The position numbers and the translations under genes are program-made. From Tamlana flava (GTDB lineage: Bacteria > Bacteroidota > Bacteroidia > Flavobacteriales > Flavobacteriaceae), in assembly GCF_041287255.1 (NCBI RefSeq), contig NZ_JBGGTX010000003.1, forward strand, positions 372,001 through 436,000: a DNA stretch of 64,000 bases, read 5' to 3'. The notes beneath the pieces are model-generated. The model was not told the origin of the DNA. It saw nothing but the letters and a program-made list of their open reading frames with translations, and did not search any database. Position 1 is the stretch's first letter; every line of letters begins with the position of its first letter. Positions 24,158-32,900 of the stretch are shown one piece after another.

Positions 24158-25405
24158 TTATTGGATGAATCCTGCACCAACCGTATTGTTGGATTGAGGA
24201 TCGATTATGATAAACGACCCATTAGTTCTATGGTTTTTAAATTGATCATAGAAAATAGGTTTGTTTAATTTAAAGGTTACCGAAGCAATATCGTTAACAC
24301 CTAAACTGGTTACGCCTTTTTCAAAACCAGAATAATCTGGATGAATTTTGTGATTGATTCTATCAACTTTTGCCAACACCTTATTAATTCCATGCTGAAC
24401 AATATACTTCCCACCAGTTGTTAATTCATCTGAATCCATCCAGCAAACATTGGCCGTAAACTGCTTGTCGATTGTAGGCAAATCATTTTCCTTAACAATC
24501 ATATCACCACGGCTTACGTTGATATCATTTTCTAGAGTAATGGTAACTGAAGAACGTCTTGATGCCGTTTCGTACTTTTCATCATAGAAATAAATCTCCT
24601 TTATCTTAGATCTGGTTTTAGATGGCAACACAATAATATCGTCACCAACACTTAAATTTCCACCATATACTTTTCCTGCATAGCCTCTAAAATCATGAAA
24701 CTCTTCAGTTTTTGGGCGAATAACATATTGTACTGGAAACCGAGGTGTACCGACATTAAAAATGTCCGCTTTGTCTAATTTCTCTAAGTGTTCCAATAAA
24801 GCCTCGCCTTTGTACCAAGGCATTTTATTAGAAAGGTGAACAACATTATCTCCTTTTAAGGCACTTACAGGAATAAAGGTGATTTTTTGGTCTTGGTAAT
24901 CGCGTTTGCTCATCAACTCCTCAAAATCGGCTTTAATTTTATTGTAAACTTCTTCCGAATAATCCACCAAATCCATTTTGTTGATGGCTACTACAACATC
25001 TTTAATCCTCAATAAATTATTGATAAAGAAATGACGGTTGGTTTGCTCAATTACGCCTTTACGTGCATCAATCAAAATGATAGATGCTTGCGACGTTGAA
25101 GCTCCTGTCACCATGTTTCTGGTATACTCCACATGGCCTGGAGTATCTGCTATAATATAGCTTTTCTTTCCGGTTGAAAAATAAATATGGGCCACATCAA
25201 TAGTGATTCCTTGTTCTCTTTCGGCTACTAAACCATCAGTTGCCAATGAGAAATCCAAATAATCGTAACCACGTTGTTTACTTGTTTTTTCAATAGCTTC
25301 CAATTTATCCGTAGTCAATGATTTTGTATCGTAGAGAATACGCCCAATCAACGTACTTTTTCCATCATCTACACTTCCTGCTGTTGCAATTTTTAATACT
25401 TCCAT
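24158..25405 (-). CDS. cysN: Sulfate adenylyltransferase subunit 1 (GTPase)
   Basis: CysN is the regulatory GTPase that drives APS formation by CysD. The 415-residue EF-Tu-like protein shows G1 GSVDDGKST (10-18), G3 DTPGH, and G4 NKMD, followed by beta-barrel domains. It has no C-terminal APS kinase (CysC) extension. It is 72 nt downstream of cysD and 9 nt before the sulfite reductase gene. The lack of a kinase domain here, with no separate cysC in the window, bears on whether the reductase uses APS or PAPS. Confidence 0.95.
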   Translation of the reverse strand: MEVLKIATAGSVDDGKSTLIGRILYDTKSLTTDKLEAIEKTSKQRGYDYLDFSLATDGLVAEREQGITIDVAHIYFSTGKKSYIIADTPGHVEYTRNMVTGASTSQASIILIDARKGVIEQTNRHFFINNLLRIKDVVVAINKMDLVDYSEEVYNKIKADFEELMSKRDYQDQKITFIPVSALKGDNVVHLSNKMPWYKGEALLEHLEKLDKADIFNVGTPRFPVQYVIRPKTEEFHDFRGYAGKVYGGNLSVGDDIIVLPSKTRSKIKEIYFYDEKYETASRRSSVTITLENDINVSRGDMIVKENDLPTIDKQFTANVCWMDSDELTTGGKYIVQHGINKVLAKVDRINHKIHPDYSGFEKGVTSLGVNDIASVTFKLNKPIFYDQFKNHRTNGSFIIIDPQSNNTVGAGFIQ

Positions 25406-25477
25406 TTATTTTTTTGCTTTATACTTTAAGCTTCTCGCTCAAGCAATCTAACTTTATCTTATTTGATTAGCTTTTGG

Positions 25478-26383
25478 CTAAAAATACCCTTGTTGTTTAC
25501 GTTTCTCCATGGCTGCCTCAGAGCGTTTGTCATCAATTCGGGCACCGCGTTCTGAAATTGTTGAATCTCTGATTTCCTCTACAACTTTAGAGATTGTTGA
25601 AGCTTCAGACAATACAGCCGCTGTACAGCTCATATCACCAACGGTTCTAAAACGTACCATTTCCTCAATAACTTCTTCATGGTCATCTCTGTAAACCACC
25701 TCATCGTCTACAGACCAAATCAAGCCATCTCTTAAGAATACCTTACGCTTATGCGCGAAATAAATAGATGGTATTTCAATATTTTCTTTTTCTATATAAG
25801 ACCAAACATCCAACTCCGTCCAGTTTGAAATTGGGAACACGCGTACATTTTGTCCGTGCTCTATTTGACCGTTCAACATATCGAACAATTCTGGGCGTTG
25901 GTTTTTTTCATCCCATTGGCCAAAATCATCTCGTACTGAAAAGATTCGTTCCTTGGCCCTTGCTTTTTCTTCATCACGACGTGCGCCTCCAATACATGCA
26001 TCAAATTTGAATTCTTCAATGGCATCCAAAAGTGTCGTAGTTTGCAATTGGTTTCTACTAGCGTATCTACCTGATTCTTCTTTTACTTTTCCTTGGTCTA
26101 TGGAATCTTGAACGTTACGAACAATTAACTCCAATCCTAATTCTTCAACCAATCGATCCCTGAACTCTATGGTTTCAGGAAAGTTATGTCCCGTATCAAT
26201 GTGCATTAAAGGAAACGGCACCTTTGCAGGGTAAAATGCCTTTACGGCCAATCTTACCAAGGTGATGGAATCTTTTCCTCCTGAAAATAGCAACACTGGC
26301 TTTTCAAACTGTGCCGCCACTTCTCTCATAATATAAATCGCTTCGTTTTCTAGCGAGTTGATATGTGATGTATCTTTCTTCAT
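25478..26383 (-). CDS. cysD: Sulfate adenylyltransferase subunit 2
   Basis: CysD catalyses ATP plus sulfate to APS. It is an ATP-pyrophosphatase-fold protein with the PP-loop SGGKDS at residues 34-39, the MHIDTGHNFPE segment, and the GGARRDEEKARAKER motif. I chose the ATG at 26383 (302 residues, MKKDTSHINSLE), which gives the family's usual N-terminus. A GTG nine codons upstream would overlap the intergenic gap needlessly. It lies 10 nt after cysH. Together with CysN it forms the heterodimeric ATP sulfurylase typical of assimilatory sulfate reduction. Confidence 0.95.
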   Translation of the reverse strand: MKKDTSHINSLENEAIYIMREVAAQFEKPVLLFSGGKDSITLVRLAVKAFYPAKVPFPLMHIDTGHNFPETIEFRDRLVEELGLELIVRNVQDSIDQGKVKEESGRYASRNQLQTTTLLDAIEEFKFDACIGGARRDEEKARAKERIFSVRDDFGQWDEKNQRPELFDMLNGQIEHGQNVRVFPISNWTELDVWSYIEKENIEIPSIYFAHKRKVFLRDGLIWSVDDEVVYRDDHEEVIEEMVRFRTVGDMSCTAAVLSEASTISKVVEEIRDSTISERGARIDDKRSEAAMEKRKQQGYF

Positions 26384-26393
26384 AATCTTATTT

Positions 26394-27014
26394 TTAAGCG
26401 TGTAAACCACACTCTCTATTCTCTAATGCTTTAGTTGGATCGAAATATTTAAATTCATTTGGCAAATTATTTTCTACTAAATAGCCATCTAGTTTTTCGT
26501 CAGACCAATAGTAAAACGGACTCACTTTTAGAACACCATCTTTACTTAAACTGAAAATACCAATGCTATCTCTAAAAGCCGTTTGACCTTGGCGTAAATT
26601 GGTAAACCATACTTTTGGTTTATGCTCTTCCATGGCTCTTTTGAACGGTTCGAGTTTCACTTGCTGCGTGAATAAGGCATGTTCTGGAGCATCAATGCTC
26701 GGAATGCCCATAACCACATCTCGATGTGCAGATGTTTGTTTAGGAACATATAAAAAGATATTTAAATCCAAATCCTTAATTACCTGCTCTGCATGTCTGT
26801 ATGTTTGTGGTGTGTTATAGCCTGTATCGCACCAAACTACAGGAATTTTAGATTCAACCGAACTTACGGCATGCAAAATTGCCGCCTCGTAAGGCCTGAA
26901 ATTGGTGGTAACAACAGCCTCATCATTAAGCTCAAATCCTTTTTTTATGATATCGGCAGGTGCAGCATCTTTAAATGCTTCGTTTAATTCTATTATTTGA
27001 TTTTCTGTAAACAT
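26394..27014 (-). CDS. cysH: Phosphoadenylyl- or adenylyl-sulfate reductase (CysH)
   Basis: CysH reduces activated sulfate to sulfite using thioredoxin. The 206-residue protein has the VVWCDTGYNTPQTYRHAE segment and ends in RECGLHA, the C-terminal catalytic cysteine motif (Cys202). It has only two cysteines, Cys62 and Cys202, and no CC...CxxC set, so it lacks the [4Fe-4S] cluster of typical bacterial APS reductases. By that classical rule it would be a PAPS reductase, yet no APS kinase is encoded in the cluster. It is shorter than the roughly 240 residues of E. coli CysH. It is the second gene of the operon, 12 nt after the DUF2061 gene. Confidence 0.9.
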   Translation of the reverse strand: MFTENQIIELNEAFKDAAPADIIKKGFELNDEAVVTTNFRPYEAAILHAVSSVESKIPVVWCDTGYNTPQTYRHAEQVIKDLDLNIFLYVPKQTSAHRDVVMGIPSIDAPEHALFTQQVKLEPFKRAMEEHKPKVWFTNLRQGQTAFRDSIGIFSLSKDGVLKVSPFYYWSDEKLDGYLVENNLPNEFKYFDPTKALENRECGLHA

Positions 27015-27026
27015 CTTAATCTCTAT

Positions 27027-27284
27027 TTATTTTCCCCATTTAATGGTATTCCAAACACGCTCATGGAAAAAATACAATACCATTTTTGTTATTAATTCAA
27101 TGCCTCCAATTGAAAACGCCAAATCCAATTTCCCAGTAATAACCCATGAAATCAGTATGGTATCCAAGGTTCCAATGGTCCTCCAACTTAAAGATTTCAC
27201 TACACTTCTAATTGGTTTTTCGCTAGTGCGGTCTTCTTTATAAGAGGCCTTTTCTTTATCTTTTAATAACATTTGTCCAATCAT
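27027..27284 (-). CDS. DUF2061 membrane protein
   Basis: An 85-residue protein. A basic, soluble N-terminus of about 25 residues is followed by the DUF2061 domain: KSLSWRTIGTLDTILISWVI, then AFSIGGIELITKMVLYFFHERVW. This region contains two hydrophobic helices, so it is a small inner-membrane protein. Its function is unknown. It is the promoter-proximal gene of the sulfate-assimilation operon, directly behind the candidate Rrf2 operator, and so should be produced together with cysH, cysD and cysN. A role in transport or in organising the pathway at the membrane is inference from position only. Confidence 0.85.
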   Translation of the reverse strand: MIGQMLLKDKEKASYKEDRTSEKPIRSVVKSLSWRTIGTLDTILISWVITGKLDLAFSIGGIELITKMVLYFFHERVWNTIKWGK

Positions 27285-27304
27285 TTGTCTCTAAATTAGA
27301 TTAA

Positions 27305-27323
27305 TCCTATCAGTTTAATAGGA
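27305..27323 (-). promoter_or_regulatory. Palindromic operator in the cys operon promoter
   Basis: TCCTAT and ATAGGA form a 6-bp perfect inverted repeat with a 7-nt spacer. It starts 5 nt downstream of the -7 box at 27328-27335, so it would cover the transcription start. A repressor binding here would block initiation. The Rrf2 regulator encoded just upstream is the obvious candidate. Confidence 0.6.
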
Positions 27324-27327
27324 ATTA

Positions 27328-27335
27328 CAAAAGTA
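27328..27335 (-). promoter_or_regulatory. Candidate -7 promoter box for the sulfate-assimilation operon
   Basis: On the minus strand TACTTTTG is an exact TAnnTTTG match. It lies 44 nt upstream of the DUF2061 start codon, in the 164-nt gap after the Rrf2 gene. Confidence 0.6.
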
Positions 27336-27448
27336 ATACTTTTTTTTAGATGACAAATAGTATTTACCACTTTTTAGAATAATGGAATATTTTTAAGATA
27401 AACGCAAGAAAATCAGCAGTAATTGCAAAATATTTTATGAAATCTTTA

Positions 27449-27865
27449 TCAGTTTTCTTTTGATAAATCTTCTAAAGTAGTGTTTCTGAACACATTTAGT
27501 GTGCTATCGCGCACTTCAATCATTAACTTGTGCACACTACATGCGTTCTCATCTGGGCAGTCATCACATTTTTCGTAATAATTTAAACTCACGCAAGGCA
27601 CCATGGCAATTGGGCCCTCAAGAACACGCATGACCTCGGTCATTAAAATTGCAGACGGTTCTTTTCGTAGATAGTAACCCCCGTGCTTTCCTTTTTTAGA
27701 ACCTAAAATACCAGCCTTTCGCAAGGTCAATAAGATGCTTTCCAAAAACTTTTGGGGTATTCTTTCGTTTTGGGCAATTTCTCCCACTTGCACCGGGTCT
27801 TCCCCTTCTTGCCTCGCAATAAAGGTTAGCGCTTTTAGGCCGTATTTAGTTTTTTTAGATAGCAT
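27449..27865 (-). CDS. Rrf2 family transcriptional regulator
   Basis: A 138-residue Rrf2 regulator. The winged helix-turn-helix spans about residues 1-65 (KKTKYGLKALTFIAR, IPQKFLESILLTLRKAG, KGKHGGYYL), followed by a helical dimerisation segment. Four cysteines, C91, C100, C103 and C109, lie in PCVSLNYYEKCDDCPDENAC. That is the position where IscR, NsrR and RirA bind an Fe-S cluster, while Bacillus CymR lacks such a set. Flanked by metZ/phzF upstream and the cys operon downstream, it probably regulates sulfur assimilation. It is 18 nt after phzF and may be read from the thrA promoter. Confidence 0.88.
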   Translation of the reverse strand: MLSKKTKYGLKALTFIARQEGEDPVQVGEIAQNERIPQKFLESILLTLRKAGILGSKKGKHGGYYLRKEPSAILMTEVMRVLEGPIAMVPCVSLNYYEKCDDCPDENACSVHKLMIEVRDSTLNVFRNTTLEDLSKEN

Positions 27866-27883
27866 GGTGCTAATATAGGTAAT

Positions 27884-28684
27884 TTATATTTTCAGTTTAG
27901 CTTCAAAAACAGTAATCGCTTTTCCTTTAATTTCCACTTGATTACCTAAACTGGAAACACTTACCTGCCCTTGCCTTTTTGAAACTTGCAGTGAAAACAT
28001 ATCCTTTTTACCCAATTTGTTGGACCACAATGGCGTTAAGGCACAATATGCAGAGCCCGTAACAGGGTCTTCGTTTATACCCAATGAAGGCGCAAAACAC
28101 CGAACTACAAAATCAACGTTTTCAAGTTTGCTTTTAGAAGTTATCATTAAATGCCCCAATCCATTGATTTTCATCAACTCAAAATTTGGATTAGCTTTTT
28201 CAATATCACTTTCATCTTCAGAAAGGGCAACAATCCAATTATAGTCACTTGCATAGACTTCAACAGGCTCAAAACCCACAATATTCTTAAAATTATCAGG
28301 CATGGCTACTTTGTTTAATGAATACCTTGGGAACAGCATAGCCATTAAATCGCTATTCTTTGTAATCGTTAAATCGCCACCTTTAGCTTTAAAGTTTATG
28401 GACTCATCTTCACCCTTTATACCCAATTGATAAATGACATGTGCAGAAGCCAATGTAGCATGGCCGCAAAGCGGCATTTCGGTTGTTGGTGTAAAATACC
28501 GAATGTTAAAACCTTTATTGCTTGGTGTAACAAATGCTGTTTCAGACAAATTCATTTCGGCTGCCACATATTGCATTAGCTCATCCGAAAACGAATCGTC
28601 AACAATCATAACCCCTGCTGGATTTCCTTTAAATGCTTCATCTGTAAAAGCATCTACCTGATATATGGCTTTGTTATCAACCAC
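27884..28684 (-). CDS. PhzF family isomerase
   Basis: A 266-residue protein of the PhzF/diaminopimelate-epimerase fold. It opens with the family signature YQVDAFTDEAFKGNPAGV and has the catalytic Glu in MNLSETAFV, the CGHATLASAH motif, and the C-terminal INEDPVTGSA motif. The start is GTG (28684); no ATG fits the signature. The physiological substrate is unknown, and phenazine synthesis is not implied. It lies between metZ (12 nt) and the Rrf2 gene (18 nt), so it is co-expressed with methionine synthesis. No reason for this linkage is evident from the sequence. Confidence 0.88.
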   Translation of the reverse strand: MVDNKAIYQVDAFTDEAFKGNPAGVMIVDDSFSDELMQYVAAEMNLSETAFVTPSNKGFNIRYFTPTTEMPLCGHATLASAHVIYQLGIKGEDESINFKAKGGDLTITKNSDLMAMLFPRYSLNKVAMPDNFKNIVGFEPVEVYASDYNWIVALSEDESDIEKANPNFELMKINGLGHLMITSKSKLENVDFVVRCFAPSLGINEDPVTGSAYCALTPLWSNKLGKKDMFSLQVSKRQGQVSVSSLGNQVEIKGKAITVFEAKLKI

Positions 28685-28696
28685 CTTTTAATGTTT

Positions 28697-29869
28697 TTAG
28701 TTTAAAGCCTGCTTCAAATCGGAAATAATATCATCTACATGCTCCAAACCTACAGAAATACGCACCATACCGTCCGTAATACCTACTGCTGCTTTTACTT
28801 CGTCTTCAACCTTAGCATGTGTTGTACTGGCGGGATGGGTTACAATAGTTCTGGTATCTCCTAAGTTAGCAGACAATGAGCACATTTTTATGCTATCAAA
28901 AAAAGACCTTCCTCCTTCTAAACCACCTTCAACCTCAAAAGCTACAATATTTCCACCAAGACGCATCTGCTTCTTGGCAACATCGTACTTGGGATGTGAT
29001 TTTAAAAATGGATATTTAACCCATGTTACTTTTGGATGGGCTTCTAAATAGGTTGCAATCTTTAAGGCATTTTCACAGTGTTTTTCAACCCTAACTGCCA
29101 AAGTTTCCAGAGATTTTGATAATACCCAAGCGTTAAAAGGACTCATAGCCGGACCCGTAAGTCTTGAAAACAAGTAAATTTCTCTAATCAATTCCCTATT
29201 ACCAACCGTAATACCACCGAGTACACGGCCTTGACCGTCCATTAATTTTGTTGCTGAATGAATCACCAAATCGGCACCATGTTTAATCGGATTTTGTAAA
29301 TACGGTGTTGCAAAGCAATTATCAATTACCAACAACAAACCATGCTTTTTACAAATGGCACTTAAATATTCCAAATCCAAAACATCTACCCCAGGATTTG
29401 TTGGGGTTTCCGCATAAATAAACTTGGTATTGGGTTGAATTAAATCCTCAACAGTTTCAGCTTCATTTACATTAAAATAGGAACACTCAATATTCCATTT
29501 TGGAAAATACTTAGTGAACAAACCATGGGTTGCACCAAAAACAGAACTGCATGAAACCACATGATTGCCAGCATCCAACAAGGTGGCAAACGTTGAAAAC
29601 ACCGCAGCCATACCACTAGAAAAGGCGAAACCCGCTTCAGCCCCTTCCATAGCGCATACTTTGTCTACAAATTCGTTAACATTAGGGTTGCTATAACGGC
29701 TGTACAAATCGCGCTGTTTTTCTTCAGCAAACGACGCCCTCATTTCTTCGGCATCATCAAAAACAAAACCTGATGTTAAATATAAGGGTACGGAATGTTC
29801 TGAAAACTGAGTCGTTTCGCTTTGTGTACGTATTGCTTCTGTTTCGAAATGTTTTTTCTCTTCTTTCAT
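28697..29869 (-). CDS. metZ: O-succinyl/O-acetylhomoserine sulfhydrylase
   Basis: A Cys/Met metabolism PLP enzyme of 390 residues. The PLP lysine is in HSATKLMDGQGRVLGG, the form typical of MetZ. SRYSNPNV and the FAFSSGMAA region bind the cofactor, and LGDTRTIVTHPASTTHA is the conserved C-terminal motif. It likely condenses activated homoserine with sulfide to give homocysteine directly, the precursor for the split MetH. The acyl group is probably acetyl or succinyl, as supplied by the MetX domain of the upstream fusion gene. Distinction from cystathionine gamma-synthase by eye is not certain. It is 38 nt after the fusion gene. Confidence 0.88.
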   Translation of the reverse strand: MKEEKKHFETEAIRTQSETTQFSEHSVPLYLTSGFVFDDAEEMRASFAEEKQRDLYSRYSNPNVNEFVDKVCAMEGAEAGFAFSSGMAAVFSTFATLLDAGNHVVSCSSVFGATHGLFTKYFPKWNIECSYFNVNEAETVEDLIQPNTKFIYAETPTNPGVDVLDLEYLSAICKKHGLLLVIDNCFATPYLQNPIKHGADLVIHSATKLMDGQGRVLGGITVGNRELIREIYLFSRLTGPAMSPFNAWVLSKSLETLAVRVEKHCENALKIATYLEAHPKVTWVKYPFLKSHPKYDVAKKQMRLGGNIVAFEVEGGLEGGRSFFDSIKMCSLSANLGDTRTIVTHPASTTHAKVEDEVKAAVGITDGMVRISVGLEHVDDIISDLKQALN

Positions 29870-29881
29870 TTTATCTTCTTT

Positions 29882-29907
29882 AGGTTTCGACTGCGCTCAA
29901 CCTGACA
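29882..29907. repeat. Dispersed repeat between metX-thrA and metZ
   Basis: AGGTTTCGACTGCGCTCAAC followed by CTGACA. AGGTT at one end and AACCT near the other form an imperfect inverted repeat. It begins immediately after the fusion gene's stop codon and resembles the degenerate copy at 16527-16552. I recall this motif as a common flavobacterial intergenic repeat. Confidence 0.5.
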
Positions 29908-32900
29908 TTAATTTATATGTTTAGACAACCTTAAAATATCCCCAAAAACTCCTCTTGCGGTTACCTCAGCTCCAGCTCCAGCTCCTTGAATGACAATGGG
30001 CTGTTCACCATAACTTTCTGTGAATATTTCAAAAATGGCGTCGCTACCTTTTACATGGCCAAGGGTGCTATCTTCTGGAATAGATACCAATTTTACCTCA
30101 AGATTTCCCTTATCTTGCGATAAATCGCCCGATAAATCACCAACATATCTTAAAACATGACCAGGTTTTTGGTTATTCTTTATTTTTTGATATTGCTCAT
30201 CCAAAACATCTAGCTGGCTTAAAAAGGACTCCACTGAAATATCCCGATAAACTTCAGGAATTAAATTTAATACCTTAACATCCTCAAATTCATTTTGTAA
30301 ATCTAACTCTCTGGCCAAAATTAAAAGCTTTCTGGCCACATCATTTCCTGAAAAATCTTCACGTGGATCGGGCTCTGTAAGCCCTTTATCAATGGTTTCC
30401 TGAATAATTTCACTGAACGGCTTATTTCTAACAGAAAAATTATTGAACAAATAACTTAAAGTTCCTGAGAAAACCCCTCGAATTCTGGTGATATTTTCAC
30501 CCGATTCGTGCAATAATTTAATAGTGTCAATCAACGGCAAACCTGCACCGACCGTAGTTTCATACAAATATTGCTTGTTATGTTCTTTTAATTGTACCCT
30601 TAAATCTTGATAAAAATCATGTGAAATGGTATTGGCAATTTTGTTGGACGACACCAAATCAAAACCAGCTTCAACCAACGGCACATAATTTTGATAGAAT
30701 GTTGCACTTGCCGTATTATCTACGGCTATTAAGTTTTCTAAATGATGGTTTTTGGCAAAGGTTATGATATCGTTAATAGAAAGATTGTTGCTAACCTCGG
30801 CAATATCTCTTTTCCAATTTTTGGTGATTCCATTTTTGTTTAAAAGCACCCGTTTTGAGTTGGCAATGGCAAAAATATTTAAATTGATGCCTCGGCGTTT
30901 TTCTATATCATCTTTTGATTTTAAAAGCTGATTTATCAGGGCACCGCCTACACCGCCATGACCAAATATGGCTATGTTAATCTTTTTTGAAATTCCAAAA
31001 ACTTCCCCATGAATAACATTAACGGCTTTGTGCAGTTGAGCCTTTTTAACCACCAAACTCACATTTTTACCTGTAACCGTGTTGTTGAAAAGCAACGGTG
31101 TTATTTGGTTTTTAATAAGGGCATTGAATGGTTTATGGAACGAGCTCAGCTCAATTCCAACGATTGAAATGACTGCAACATCATCAACTACGTCAATTTT
31201 ATTGACATCTTGGGAATAAAAATCACGTTCAAATTCACGTTCCAAAGCAATAACAGCTTGGGTAGCCTGGTCGGCATTGATAATCAAACCAATACCGCGT
31301 TCTGAAGAACCTTGAGATACAATGCTCACGCTAATACCGTGGTTACTCAAGGCACCAAAAATTCTGGCATCCACACCAATTTTTCCAAGTAATCCGCGTC
31401 CTTCCAAATTCAATAAGGCCACGTTGTTTAAAACCGATAACGAGGTCACTTCCTTTGTACTGGATTTGGCAGTAATCAAAGTACCTTCATCATTAGGATT
31501 AAAAGTATTTAAAATACGAAGGTTGATGTTTTTTTCAACTAGCGGAATTATGGTTTTTGCGTGCAATACCGAAGTACCAAAGTTTGCCAATTCGTTAGCT
31601 TCACTGTAGGACAGTTCTCTTATTTGTTGTGCATCGGCAACCAAATCTGGGTCGGCCGTATAAATCCCATTCACATGGGTATAATTCTGCAATTCTTCGG
31701 CATCCAAAAAATTAGCGATTAAAGCTGCCGTATAATTGCTGCCATTTCTACCTAAAGTCGTGGTTTCATTTTTAAGATTGGACGCAATAAAACCAGTTAT
31801 AATATTTACAAAATCTTTATTGGCCTTAAAATACGCTTGGGTATTTTCTTTTGACAATTTAGATAAAGGTTGGGCATTGCCAAAAGCTTCATCGGTTTTT
31901 ATCAACTCCCTGGTATCGGTGGCTTTGGCCTTGATACCACGGTCATTCAGCATTTGGGTGATTAGCTTAACGGCCAACAATTCGCCTTGTGCCAAAATGT
32001 TATCCTTGGTTTTTTTACTGTAATCGCGTAATAAGCTTACCCCTTCAAAAAGCTTTTCCAAAATTGAAAATTCCTCGGTAAAATCTACAGTTTTTGAAGG
32101 CTCATTTTGGTATGCTTTAAACGCTTCAAAATCATCAAAATAAGGCTCCCCTTTAATGGCCTTATTTAAAATAGACTCCAAATCGTCAGTTGCCGAGCCT
32201 CTTGCCGAAATAACCACACTAATGCGTTCGCCTGCATTTACTTTATCTTCTATAATTGAAAGCACAGTCTCCAAACCTTTTCCGTTTGCCAAAGACTTGC
32301 CTCCAAATTTTAATACTTTCATTCTTTTTCTTTTTGAATCTGGCACAAAAATGCCCTCAATAATTTTTTCCAATTGTTCGTACTCCATTAAAAAAGCGTC
32401 GTGCCCGTGTACTGAGTGTATTTCGTTATAGGTAACATTGGGGTTTGTTAGCGCCAACTGCTTGTGGGTTTCCCGGTTTTCTTCAGCGGTGAAAAACAAA
32501 TCGGAATCAACCCCAATGATGTGAATATTGGCCTTAATGTTATCCAACACATTAAAATCGTTTGTTCTGCCTTTGGTAACATCAATGGTTTTTAACAATT
32601 GATTCATTAATTTATACGCTGAAAGCTGAAAACGCTCTTGCAACTTTTTGCCATGGTGAAGCAACCAACTCTCCACATTAAAAATCTCTAAATCATCATT
32701 TTTTGAACGCTGAAAACGTTCCTTGAAAGATTCAGGCGTTCTGTAGCACAACATGGCATGCATCCTGGCATCGTGCACCGGATTTTTGGAATTTAACAGA
32801 AACTGTTCCTGAATCTGGCAATTGGCAATAAGCCAATCGGTTGATTTCCAATCGGTAGCCACAGTAATTAGATGCTCAGTGAAATCTGGTTTGTTCACTG

